A stretch of DNA of 64,000 nt from Voacanga thouarsii (taxonomy: Eukaryota > Streptophyta > Magnoliopsida > Gentianales > Apocynaceae): NCBI GenBank assembly GCA_026120185.1, contig JANUWF010001267.1, positions 110,317 to 174,316 of the forward strand, written 5' to 3'. The notes below the pieces were generated by a model. It saw only the letters and a list, made by a program, of their open reading frames with translations, did no database searches and was not told where the DNA came from. Made by a program: the position numbers and the translations under genes. Every line of letters starts with the position of its first letter. The first letter of the stretch is position 1. Positions 34,491-44,560 of the stretch are shown here, one piece after another.

Positions 34491-34985
34491 TGTTGGAATG
34501 TATTCTAAAATGGCCTATATATTTCTTTATTTTGGAAATTAATAAAACTTTGATTCGTTAATAGTTGTTTGTTTACATATTTTGCATATAAAGGTCTAAA
34601 TGTGTTGGTAAGTAATTTACGTGATTGAGTCATGTTTTCACAGCAAGGTATAGATTTTAGATTACTACTACATAAGAAAAAAATTGTTCTTAAACGATTG
34701 ATGGAGCTGGGCACTTCTTCATGGTTAAGATCATTACACTATAGCAGTATGCATCTACATATCACTTGGAGCTACCTAAAAGTATACATACTTAGTCATG
34801 CATTTCAAGGCCCTGGATTACTGAAGTATAAATACTCTATTATTCAAGTCCATCTTAATTAACTAGAGTCATATACCTAACATACAAGGTTATTGGCTAA
34901 GCGATAAGACCTCAACCAATATACATTAAAATGTACAAGTCCAGCTTCACCAGACCACCAACTTATTCTCAAGACTTAGGGCACT
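34491..34985 (+). mobile_element. Copia C, 3' LTR (right end uncertain)
   Basis: Starts TGTTGGAATGTATTCTAAAA after the polypurine tract. A promoter-like GTATAAATACTC is at 34826-34835. The partner 5' LTR is not in the window, so the right end cannot be fixed; candidate CA ends lie between about 34880 and 34985. Confidence 0.6.
34827..34834 (+). promoter_or_regulatory. TATA box in copia C LTR
   Basis: TATAAATA followed by CTCTATTATTCAAG, about 336 bp into the LTR. Motif-based prediction. Confidence 0.45.
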
Positions 34986-36577
34986 CGCCCACGAAATAGC
35001 TACGATAAACCTATTTTTATTTATTTAGTTCTTTTATAAAGAATAAGAAAAACTCTGGTTCACCAAGGTTTTGCGAGTGATGGCTATTGTTTCTTTAGAA
35101 ATAAAAATTAGCTGCACAAAGAAAAAAAAAAGCAAATGAAGGAAAAAAAAATAAAAGAAATTTAGTGGTCTTTTTATTGAGAGGGAAAAGGAAAGCAAGG
35201 GCTTTGGTTATAAAAAGATCATAGATGATCTTGAAAAGAGGTTGACCGAAATTACAAAAGAAAACCACAAAAACAGCTTTCGCCTTTTTCTGCCTTTTTC
35301 CTTAGACAAAACATGGCCACCGTTTTCTTAATGTTTTTCTTTTGTTTTTCCTTTAATGTTTAGCTTTTTCATTTTTCTTCCAATATTCTTTAACATAGTT
35401 CTACTTTCACCAGTAGGGGTCCATAAAGGTTCAACAATACTCTGGAAGGTCAGGAGCTAGTACACATGGTAAGTGTTTGATGTAAAGGAGCCGACGATTA
35501 GTTGTTATTCCCATAAAACAAGTAGACATTCTAGTTCCGAAACTGTCATCAAACTCGAATCCAACATTAGTTATTCAAGTAAAATTCTCTAAGAGTAAGT
35601 ATTCCTAGACTTTGTCTTAGGAAAATTTTTTAAATTGCAATTTTTGCTGTGTATTTATTTCCCCGAGGTCCTTCAAACCCTAAGTCAGACTCAGCTAAAT
35701 GACTGAACAAAATCAATCCTCAAATGCACTGCTTTTTCATCACTTTTCTCCTTCCTTGGTTTCTCTTTCTATTTCTTTCTCTCTCTTCTCATTCTTTCTT
35801 TTTCCCTTCATTTTCCTTTATTCCTCTTAGCTTCCTCTATCTTTCTTCCAATTTTTATCTTCTTCTCCTCTTTTTTGTTTTCTTCTCAATCCTCCCTACT
35901 ATTTTTCCTGCTTTCCCTATTCTTCTCTCTTGTTTTGGTACTCCTCATCACATCTATTTATAGTTGTTCTAAAAAGCTTATAGTTGAGGTGTGGTAAATT
36001 TAACTCATCATCAATAGCATTATTAGGCCCCGTGAGTGGAGAGGAACCTAAAAATGCATGTGACAAAGAAAAATTTGAAATATAAGAGTATAGAATAGAA
36101 TTAAAATTTTCCTCCATCATATTGGAAAATTATTCCTCATATCCTCTCTCTTCTCTGTGAGGGTTTTCTTGTGCAAGTATATGGGCCTTTATGGCATCTT
36201 CTACCAACTTAGCTAGTTGTATTCTTTGATGGCTTATTCGTTACCTAATGGACGTGTTTGTGTTGGCAACAAATAATTTGATTGAAACTTGAAGTGATGT
36301 CTCAGAAAAGTAATAATTTGAGCTTGAAAACTTGCCAACGTATCATCGTTATAGCTCCTTTGACATTGGGCCCATGAATAACTGTCCATAATGATGATTT
36401 GAATCTTGCACTCAAAGAAAAATAAAAATCAAATCGAAAAAAAAAATAATAGAAAATTAACGAAAAAAAAATATACAAATTAGAAATATTCACAAACTAC
36501 CTAAATACAAAAGTTAGTGATATATACAAATACAACAAAGGCAAAATCAATAAGACTCGAGTGTTTCCGGTAGTGCC
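34986..36577 (-). other. Unassigned region, probably leader of gypsy J
   Basis: No pol motif is visible. It contains A-rich runs (35110-35160), a pyrimidine-rich tract (about 35730-35940) and a 67-residue minus-strand frame at 35917-36120 of unknown nature. Its right end leads into the family J primer site, so at least the right part is probably J leader and degraded gag. Confidence 0.4.
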
Positions 36578-36603
36578 CATCCCTAACAACTGCGCCAAAA
36601 ACT
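36578..36603 (-). promoter_or_regulatory. Primer-binding site of gypsy J (Asp-tRNA type, decayed)
   Basis: The minus strand reads TTTTTGGCGCAGTTGTTAGG just inside the LTR, a decayed form of the TGGCGCCGTTGCCGGGGA site that is common in Athila/Tat-type plant gypsy elements. Confidence 0.65.
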
Positions 36604-38082
36604 TGATGCGTGTTTTTTACTCTAGAAAATAGTACTAATAAATAACACAATTAATCAAGCTTTACTTAAAATACCAACCACTAAGACCACACATACAGGC
36701 AAGTATACCCATCATATAGTATAGGGAATAGTAAGTATTGAATCCACAAAAACTTAGGCTCCCACCTTACTTTACCCAAATCTTTATTGTTGAACCAATA
36801 AAATAAGAAGAGACTAAAAAGAAAAATAAATAAATATAAAAATAGATATAACTTAAGGATGTAATTTTATGTAACTAGATAATTATATTAAAAATACAAT
36901 ATTGAATGCAATTTTATGTAACTAGATAATTATCTTAAAAACATATTATTGAACGCAATTTTATGTAACTAGATAATTATCGTAAAAACATAATATTGAA
37001 TCACTTAGCATTCATCACAATCAATAGTAATCTGGACATCACGAAGGAATATAAAGTAAAAGTAAATCATTTTCCAAGTCATGAATCTACTTAAACAAAT
37101 TCCACTTCATTTTCCAATGCATGGAATTACGATCTTTTCATTAATATTAAAAGATTTTCCAATCAAGCTAACATACCTAAAACATACATTAAGCTCAATT
37201 CCTTATAAACATGAAATTAGCTAACAACCTTTTCTCCGAGGTGAAATCAATTAATCTTTGATCACTTAGTCCTATAATCTGAACTTCGTCGTCCAAATCA
37301 ATTAAGATTTAACAAATATGAAATCAATGCAATAAAACTCCTAACTTCATTTTTTCAAGCCAATTAGAAAAACTCGCATCAATAAGCAATAATAACAAGT
37401 AATCAAATACCAAAGATAACAATAGATTGATAAAAAATTTCAATTAACTCAAAATCATAATCTCCAAAATAACATTCAATTACAATAAAAAAATTAAACA
37501 CATCATTGTTCTAGAAAAGTAAACAAAGGAAAAAAGATGAAACTCATAGACAAGCCCTACTGATCTCTTGAAAACCTCATTTGAACAATGCTCATTTGAG
37601 TGGTGATTGAGTAGCTAGCTTGGATCCTTCAAATCACACAGTTCTCTTGTGTTTTACTTGAATTTATAAGTCTCCTTGATACCAAAATTCATTGCTTGAG
37701 AAGTATAGTCTGAGTAGAATTCAGAAAATACCAAAATCATTTTGAAAGTACCAAATTCACGCACAATTCCCTTTGGGCAGAGTGGACCTGGAACCGAGTA
37801 TAGTTCGCCCACTTGGCGCTAGGTCTACTTTGTTCTTCTCTATTTTTGCAGTTTAATCAGAATAGACCCAGCGCCTAGTCCCTTGGTTGGGCCTGGTTCT
37901 AGATCTATTCTGGAAATTTCATATTTTTGCTCAAAATCAACTCAAATCTAGACAAATTTTTCTTAAACACTTTGTACAAATAAAATATCAAATAGGAAGG
38001 AATATGACTTTTTATTACAACAAAAGTATCTCAAAACAACCTTAAATAACTTGGAAAATAATGGTCATTTTAGCCCCTATCA
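36604..38082 (-). mobile_element. Gypsy J, LTR
   Basis: 1479 bp, TGATGCGTGTTTTTTAC ... TTTTAGCCCCTATCA. The left edge abuts the primer site, so it is a 5' LTR of a minus-strand element. The right edge is inside an Athila-like pol. It contains a 47-bp tandem repeat and a pair of GGCGCTAGG/CAGCGCCTAG sites near 37815 and 37867. Confidence 0.78.
36858..36997. repeat. Three tandem copies of a 47-bp unit
   Basis: Units of 46, 47 and 47 bp share AATTTTATGTAACTAGATAA and differ at a few positions. Located near the 3' end of the J LTR. Confidence 0.92.
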
Positions 38083-39039
38083 GTTGTGCATCAAAATCTT
38101 TTTAAATAATTCCTGCAACCAAGTAACTAGCAAAATCCGCATACTAAGGTGTTTGGGAAATCTCACCATCAACAAGTAGAAGTCGTTCACTTGGGAAGGT
38201 GTCCTTGATGTCTTCTTTGGCTAAAGGGTCTAGGTTGGGATTTTTCAACCAAAATAAGTGATATGTAGCTAAATTTTCAGGTCCCTTTTTGTCCTTAATT
38301 TCCAAGTCAAATTCCTACAATAACAAAACCCATCTTATCAATCTTAGTTTGGAATTATACTTAGTTAGTAGGAATTTATGGACAGAATGGTCCGTATACA
38401 CAATGACTATGGACAAACCAAGATAAGAACGGAGTTTATCGAAAGGAAACATTATTGTAAGTAATTCTTTCTCTGTTATGGTGTAATTCTCCTATGTAGC
38501 CATAAGAGTTTTGCTTGCATAGTAAATAGGTTGAAAATGCTTATTTCTTCTTTGTCCAAGCACCGCTCCTACTGCATAATCACTTGCATCACACATTATT
38601 AAAAATGAAGAGGCCAATCTGGTGTAATTAAAATAGGAGAGTTGATCAATTTATTTTTAAGCACATTGAAAGCATTTAGACATTTTTCATCAAAATAAAA
38701 AACAACATCTTTTTCAAGTAAAGTGGTAAAACACTTGTAAATTTTTGAGAAATCCAAGATAGACCTCCTATAAAAACCAGCATGATCAAGAAAGCTTTGA
38801 ATAGCCGTTAAGGATGTTGGGGGTAGCAGTTTCTCAATTACCTCAATTTTTGCTCTATCCATCTCAACACCCTTCCGTAAAATCTTGTATCCTTATACTA
38901 TTCCTTCTTTTACCATAAAGTGGCATTTTTCCCAATTAAACATGAGGTTGGTCTCCTCATAGCTTTGAAGTACCTTCTCTAAATTTGCCAAAAATAAATC
39001 AAAAGAATCACCGAAAATATAAAAATCATCCATAAATAC
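38083..39039 (-). pseudogene. Athila-like gypsy pol fragment (RT, RNase H, start of integrase)
   Basis: Read right to left: FMDDF..IFG (RT active box, FMDD) and LEKVLQSYEETNLMFNWEKC, then the open piece 38599-38862 (MDRAKIEVIEKLLPP, SFLDHAGFYRRSILDFSKI, LLEKDVVFYFDE), then the RNase H end ([21 protein letters not shown]) and DFASYLVAGII near 38120. The phrases AKIEVIEKL and HAGFYRRFI are characteristic of Athila-type RT. Cut on the left by the J LTR and on the right by a copia LTR piece. Several stops. Confidence 0.82.
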
Positions 39040-39222
39040 TGTTAGTGTTATGCCCTAGAGGCAATCACTTATACGTTGTATATGACACATTTTATTTATT
39101 AAAAGGCATTATTTATCTTACAGTTTCTTTTGTTTACTTTTGTGTAAAATAACTGTTAGATAAAGTCCCTAGTATAACACTGTGTTAAGAAAATCATGAT
39201 ATGAGATTCCTACAATACTATA
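39040..39222 (+). mobile_element. A/B-family copia LTR, first 183 bp, opposite orientation
   Basis: Starts TGTTAGTGTTATGCCCTAGA, the exact outer terminus of the A/B LTRs, here in plus sense. It is cut at 39222 by gypsy G2, so the rest should lie right of the window. The left flank is Athila-like RT. Confidence 0.85.
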
Positions 39223-40225
39223 TGATACGAATCTTGTGTGCCTTTTCTTGGTATTGTGGGTGTTTTAGTTGGCTAACTGTTCAATTCAACAATGGGACCA
39301 AAAACAGAGATTCTTGTGACAAAAAGGTAGAAGACAAAATAACAATGTACACTCTATCAAACCTTTGAAGAACTAAGCTTCAAAGACCCTCAAGAAAAGT
39401 AGATAGTTCTACTATAATCTCACCCTAATATCCTTGAAGCAACAAAGGCAAACAAGACCAAATAGAATAGAGAAAATAGGAACCCAAATATTGGATTTCA
39501 AGCAAACCTTAGAAGAACAATGCAACTTAGACCCATTCAAAGAAAACAACATTGGATTATCCAAAAGATTTATAAACTTATACATAAGGAGGATTAATCG
39601 TTAAGCCTAATCTTAAACAAGATGAACAATGAGGGTAGGGCCTCTCAAGATTCTTTCTCAAATTTGAATTGAAATAAAGTGTGTAGTCTTGTCAAATCAC
39701 TAAAGGTACTATTTATACTATCCTAACCCTAGCTAAGTAATCCATAAGATTTAATTGCAGTTTAGGGTCATAATAAGTCTTTACAAGAATTAAAATTGAA
39801 AAAAACTGGATAAAACATAAAAAAGGTGAGGTAATCGTCAACTGCCCAGGGGGAAGCCGGCGCAGACTTAGAAATCACAGCCGGCGCTAGCTGGGTTCTG
39901 TCTTTAGGCCGATCTTACTGTGGTTTGAGGTGATTGCTGGGGTAGATTAGAGCCGTGCTGGTTTGGCTACTAGCAGCCGGCGCCGGTTGTCCTCTAGAAT
40001 GTTTTGCTTGGTCAAGTTTCGTCCATTTTTGCTGCCGGCTTCAATTCTTGTTGGGGTCCTTTATGGATGGTCATTAACATGAAGTCTGAGCTAGCTTCCT
40101 CAACATTCCAATCCTCTTTTATCCTCGAGCATGATTTGATAATCAATTGAAAATCATCTTGAAGCTTCTTGGATCTAGCTCTTGTCATTGGACCTTGTCC
40201 TTCATGATGAAGTGGAGTCTCATCA
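39223..40225 (-). mobile_element. Gypsy G2, 3' LTR
   Basis: 1003 bp, TGATACGAATCTTGTG ... GAGTCTCATCA, same family as G1. It contains the GC site block (about 39855-39988) and a TATA element. The end of the pol frame lies inside it. Confidence 0.92.
39709..39717 (-). promoter_or_regulatory. TATA box of the G2 3' LTR
   Basis: TTAGGATAGTATAAATAGTA on the minus strand, as in G1 (31996-32004). Confidence 0.55.
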
Positions 40226-40449
40226 TCTACTCTTCCATGAAAAGGATTCACCTTCAAATCATTACCATCATCTATATCAAAGGGAGAGAGGTCACTAACA
40301 TTAAAGGTGGCACTAACTTGATACTCACCGGGTAAATTTATCTTATAAACGTTATCTCTAATTTTGGCAAGAACTTGAAATGGACCATACCCCATTAGAT
40401 CTAGTTTGCTCCATCGTTGCACGGGAAATCTCTCCTTGAGAATGTGCAC
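40012..40449 (-). CDS. Gypsy G2 integrase C-terminal tail, reaching into the LTR (fragment)
   Basis: A 145-residue open piece with LKERFPVQRWSKLDL, YGPFQVLAKIRDNVYKINL, VSATFNVSDLSPFDIDDG and GPMTRARSKKLQ, ending 214 bp inside the LTR (boundary 40225). A pol frame that uses LTR sequence for its last residues has been described for CRM-type elements. The methionine at 40449 is internal to pol, so this is a fragment rather than a gene. The tail has no classical chromodomain signature that I can see. Confidence 0.75.
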   Translation of the reverse strand: MHILKERFPVQRWSKLDLMGYGPFQVLAKIRDNVYKINLPGEYQVSATFNVSDLSPFDIDDGNDLKVNPFHGRVDDETPLHHEGQGPMTRARSKKLQDDFQLIIKSCSRIKEDWNVEEASSDFMLMTIHKGPQQELKPAAKMDET

Positions 40450-41303
40450 CTATACCCAATCGCCCTGCTCAAAGGACACATTTTTCCTTTGTTGATTGCA
40501 CTTATTGGCCATCTCTTCATTGCGCTTTACAATGGTTGTTTTCACCTTTTCATTTAGTGCCTTCACTATCTCTGCCTTTTTAGCTCCATCGAGGTTTAAC
40601 CGTTCACCTACAGGAAAAAGAACCAAATTTAAAGGAGTTAGAGGATTAAAAATATATACAATTTCAAAAGGAAAATAAGAAGTGGTAGATTGAATAGCCT
40701 TATTTTAAGTAAACTCAATGTGTGGCAAGCACTCCTCCCAAAGTTTCAAGTTCTTCTCAATTATGGTTCGCAAGAGTTGGGTGAGTGTTCAGTTGACCAA
40801 CTCTGTTTGTCCGTCCATTTGGGGATGACAAGTTGTGGAAAACAAACGATTAGTACGAAGTTTGTTCCATAATAATCTCCAAAACTGGCTAAGGAATTTA
40901 GTATCCCTATCTGTAACAATAGTCCTTGGAATCTCGTGCAACCTCATCATTTCGTTAAAGAATAAATCTGTAATATAGGACGCATCATTAGCCTTGGAAC
41001 AAGCCACAAAATGAGCCATTTTAGAAAATCGATCAACAACAATAAATATGGAGTCCTTACCCCTCTTGGTCCTAGGAAATCATAAGATGAAGTCCATTGA
41101 AATATAAACCCAAGGCAGCACATTAGGTGTAGGCAAAGTAGTATATAGTCCATGTGGATGGGATCTAGACTTAGCTCGTCTACAAATAATGCATTGAGAA
41201 CAATGTCTCTCCATATCATTTCTCATTTTGGCCTAAAAGAAATGCTCCTTAAGAATGTCTAAGGTTTTTGCAACACCAAAATGCCCCATTAGTCCTCTAC
41301 TAT
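40450..41303 (-). pseudogene. Gypsy G2 integrase core (broken), left of H insertion
   Basis: The open piece 40789-41019 carries [20 protein letters not shown], then [15 protein letters not shown] with the second catalytic aspartate, and [13 protein letters not shown] with the glutamate at the proper D-35-E spacing. The first aspartate region lies near 41085 in another frame. The zinc-binding start is cut: the family H dimer entered at 41303, between the two histidines of the HHCC site. Confidence 0.82.
41299..41303. repeat. Target duplication of H dimer, left copy (ACTAT)
   Basis: ACTAT directly left of the H LTR start, identical to 62391-62395. The uninterrupted target is visible in G1 as CCCCTACTATGGGC (about 26829-26842). 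Confidence 0.95.
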
Positions 41304-42056
41304 TGTAACACCCCACGACTACGTACCCTAAAAGGGAGGGGATGTCGCCCCGTCCCGTAGGACAAGGGGTCTTTAGAACGAGGTATAAAATATAAAGGCA
41401 ATCTACAAAATGATCAACTTAGATAAATAAAGAAATACTCTTATTACACTAGGCTCAACCTGGAGCAAAACGGAATAAAACAAAATATTGTTTAGAAGCA
41501 TAAGCAACAAATGTCTCCTAGAACGGATAGAAAAAATAGCAAAAGTTTCAACTATTACATTCCCCGCTGACTCTGTACGGTCTATCCCCTGAAAACATGA
41601 TGTAAAACGGTGTGAGAATAAATCTCAGTAAGTCCTGTGTGTGAACATGGTGTTGTAAATAGTTCGTGTATGCAAAGTGTAAAACATTTATAGAAATAAT
41701 TTGGCAAGGCATAACAATCTCTTTTCGCAAGGAGTGGGTTTTTCTCATTGTCACACTTTGTACAAAATTAATCCTCCACTCGGATAAAAGTCATGTCACC
41801 ACACGTTGGCCTCCATGAGAACAAATTGGCCAAGGTACCACACTTTGTGCACCTTGTCCAGACTAGATTACCACACGTTGGGCGTTCTGATCAAGGTGAG
41901 TGTACAGCCCATCGGGTGAGATACTCCTCCATCTCTATACCCAACAAAACCATCCGGGTGTCCACGCCGGGAATATAAGTGATACCATACCAAGTACACA
42001 TGCTAGCTCGGACTGGCCTGACCAACCAACACTGTCGCCTTTTCAAGCAGAGTTCA

Positions 42057-42085
42057 TCTTCTGGAGGTGGCCTCCTGCCAGAAGA
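42057..42085. promoter_or_regulatory. Conserved hairpin in H LTR-a
   Basis: TCTTCTGG-AGG-TGG-CCT-CCTG-CCAGAAGA type stem. Identical in LTR-b (51003-51031); the closing arm is mutated in LTR-c (59925-59953). It lies in the last 0.8 kb of the LTR in element sense, so it is probably transcribed in R or U5. Confidence 0.62.
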
Positions 42086-42386
42086 CTTACGCTAGCCCTC
42101 CAAGACTAGTATTGTTAGCTTACCCGTATTGACTACTCAACAAATATATCCGTCAATTCCTTATTCAAAATATTTCCAAACCTTGGCTTTGTAAAACGTG
42201 GTTTTCTTTAAAATAAATTTCTAAAAATTTAAGGAAAAGAATAGTTTTCTTGATAAAAACCGTTAGTTTGACAAAATCGTATAAAGAATAAATATCCACG
42301 TTTACAACCCAAGCAAACATAGTTTAACAATAGCTTTACAAAGCTTCAGAACATGGTCTTGCCATCACAAAACATTTAACAAAACA

Positions 42387-42397
42387 GTTTATAAAAG
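42387..42397 (-). promoter_or_regulatory. Candidate TATA box in H LTR-a
   Basis: CTTTTATAAAC on the minus strand, conserved in LTR-b (51330-51340) and LTR-c (60251-60261). Position is compatible with transcription leftward through the hairpin. Motif only. Confidence 0.35.
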
Positions 42398-44210
42398 GAC
42401 TTACTATTACAACATTTAATAAAAGAGTTTATGCCAGGACTTACTTGATTTGCCTCAGATAAATATGATAAATTCACAGCTGGCTTTCCTCAATTATCCA
42501 CCTGATCTAAACCATATAATATCATGATTAGGGTCTCAATTAATTCAAACATGCTCTAATCCCATTTATTTTCACAACAATTCGCAATCCCCTATTTAAT
42601 TCCATGTAAACGATTCAATCGCCAAAGATCATATACTAAGACCACATGTTTATCTCGCTAATAAACACCATTAAACTTTACTTTCGGCATCAAGGGAGGG
42701 TATTCCCTTACCTTGCAACAACCGGGTAATGAGGTCTCGATGCTCCTATGGTGATCGTCCCGAGTTCGCTTGAGAAGAAAAGAGAAGCTACCTCCATTGC
42801 TCCTCTTGACCGAAATTTAAGGAAGAAGAGGAAATCAGCCTCTATAGGGCGTGATTTAAGGGTAGAAGAAAGAGAAAAGAATCATTAGAGAAAACGGCAT
42901 CAAGAGGTTGAGAGGATTTTTTCTTACCTTAAGGTGTGTTCTATTTTTGCTTGGAATAGCTCTTGAGTTTTCGAAAATTTGCAGAGAGAATTTGCTGAAA
43001 TTTTTGTGTAGAATGGAGAGGGTAGATGGTTGCTAGGATTTAATGTTGGAGAAGATTGACTTAGGGTTAGATGGTGATGTTTAGAAAGACTCCTAATGGA
43101 TTTAGGTTTCTTGGACAGCAAGGGCGAAATTTCAGCTTGTTGTGCCCTTTGATGCTGGCCGAATTTGGGAGGGTGTAGTGGAGGAAAATATTCTGCAATT
43201 TGCTCCTCTATGCTGGCCAAAATACTGCTCAAAAGAAGGCTGAATGTGTACAGAATTTTGGGCCAAACAAGGAAGAGTTTGTGTGGATGTTGATGAATGA
43301 AAAATCCTATGCAAGGGGTGCGAAAATTCTGTGCAAGAGTAACAAGTTTTGGACTGTTTTGGTTGCTGTAATTCTACCGAAATTTCCAGAGGAAAATTGA
43401 GGGTTTTGGGTGCTGAAAATAGCTTGATCAGCTGGGGTTTTTTAGTAGATTATGTGTGTAGAATTTCGGTTGGAGTAGGAGTTCAAGGCTGGCCGAAATT
43501 CCTGAACAAAGCTGACCGAATTTTCTGTGTACAAGCTAAACGAATTTCAGTGATTTTGTGGGAATAAAATTCGGGTTTTGTGCAGCTAAGTTACCCTGAA
43601 TTGATGAGGAATATTTAGGTGTGTTGAGCTCGGATTTACAAAGTTGGATTGTAGCTAAGAAGGGCTGGAATTTCGGACAGCTTATGTTGATACAAAGCTG
43701 CCGAAATTCAGCTAGGAAAAGGAAGAAAATCCTAGTTGAATTTGGATTAAAATAAAATCCGGTTTTTATCAAGGATTTGGATAGGATTTCCTCTAGTCCT
43801 AAAAGTGTTTGGATTGAGCTAAAAGTCCTCCAAGAAGTGGCGGCATTTGCTGGAAATTTTTTCTAGATTTTTAGCTAATATTCTAAGATTAAAATCAACA
43901 AGATTTCCTACTAGGAAAAGAACTCATTAATTCCACCTATCCATGGCAACATCTATCTAGCTAAAATCAAGCTAATATTTTAATTACTAGCTAGGGTTTT
44001 TTTTGAAAATCCTGAGTAACACAAGCTGAAAATTAAAAGTGAACTTTATTTATATCAAAGTCCTTGAATTTAGGAAATAAATATAGAGACTTAATTCCTT
44101 GGAGTAAAAATACTAAAATTTCTCTAGGATAGCTAGATTCTTTTTCGGCCAAGACAAGAAATGGTTTAAGGAAAAGAATTTCAAGAGGAGAAACTAACTT
44201 CACAAAAGGT

Positions 44211-44268
44211 AGGATTTGAACTCGGGTCACCAAAGGTAATCACCAACCTCCCCGCTATTCCAAAACAA
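44211..44268 (-). repeat. tRNA-like box pair in H LTR-a
   Basis: The minus strand has TGGAATAGCGGGGAGGTTGG and, further on, GAGTTCAAATCCT. LTR-c keeps the CpG form GAGTTCGAATCCT (about 62073-62085), a closer B box. The segment lies at the place matching the family I box pairs. Confidence 0.5.
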
Positions 44269-44526
44269 CTCCAATACTAATTTTTCTACAAGAAGTTCTT
44301 ACCACCACAATACTCATCCTTCCAAATCTTCGACCAAACCTCCCTTATCCAAATCTTTAACAACACAACTATTTCACATCAATTAATTCAAATGCAAGAG
44401 CAACGGAAAAATTCACATGTATCCATGCAAATAAATATTATTCTAGCTACCACATAAAATACAAGATTCTATGCATTGCATGACTTTTTTCCCACAGTCA
44501 AAGGTGGTTTTGGGCGGGGTATTACA

Positions 44527-44541
44527 TCCCCTCACCCTTAA
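44527..44541 (-). promoter_or_regulatory. Polypurine tract of H1
   Basis: The minus strand reads AAGGGTGAGGGGA directly before the LTR. In H2 (53449-53463) it is AAAGGGGAGGGGA. Confidence 0.8.
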
Positions 44542-44560
44542 GAGAATTTCATCCTGAAAT

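Larger units (their letters stand above)
41304..44526 (-). mobile_element. H LTR-a (outer left, 3' LTR of H1)
   Basis: 3223 bp. Contains the hairpin at 42057-42085, a candidate TATA at 42387-42397 and a tRNA-like box pair at 44211-44268. Short plus-strand frames recur in all three LTRs because the copies are similar; none has a recognisable motif. Confidence 0.92.

Noticed and set aside
35724..35963. 79-residue Phe/Ser/Leu-rich plus-strand frame resembling membrane segments
   Set aside because: Low-complexity pyrimidine tract; no motif or homologous copy in the window.
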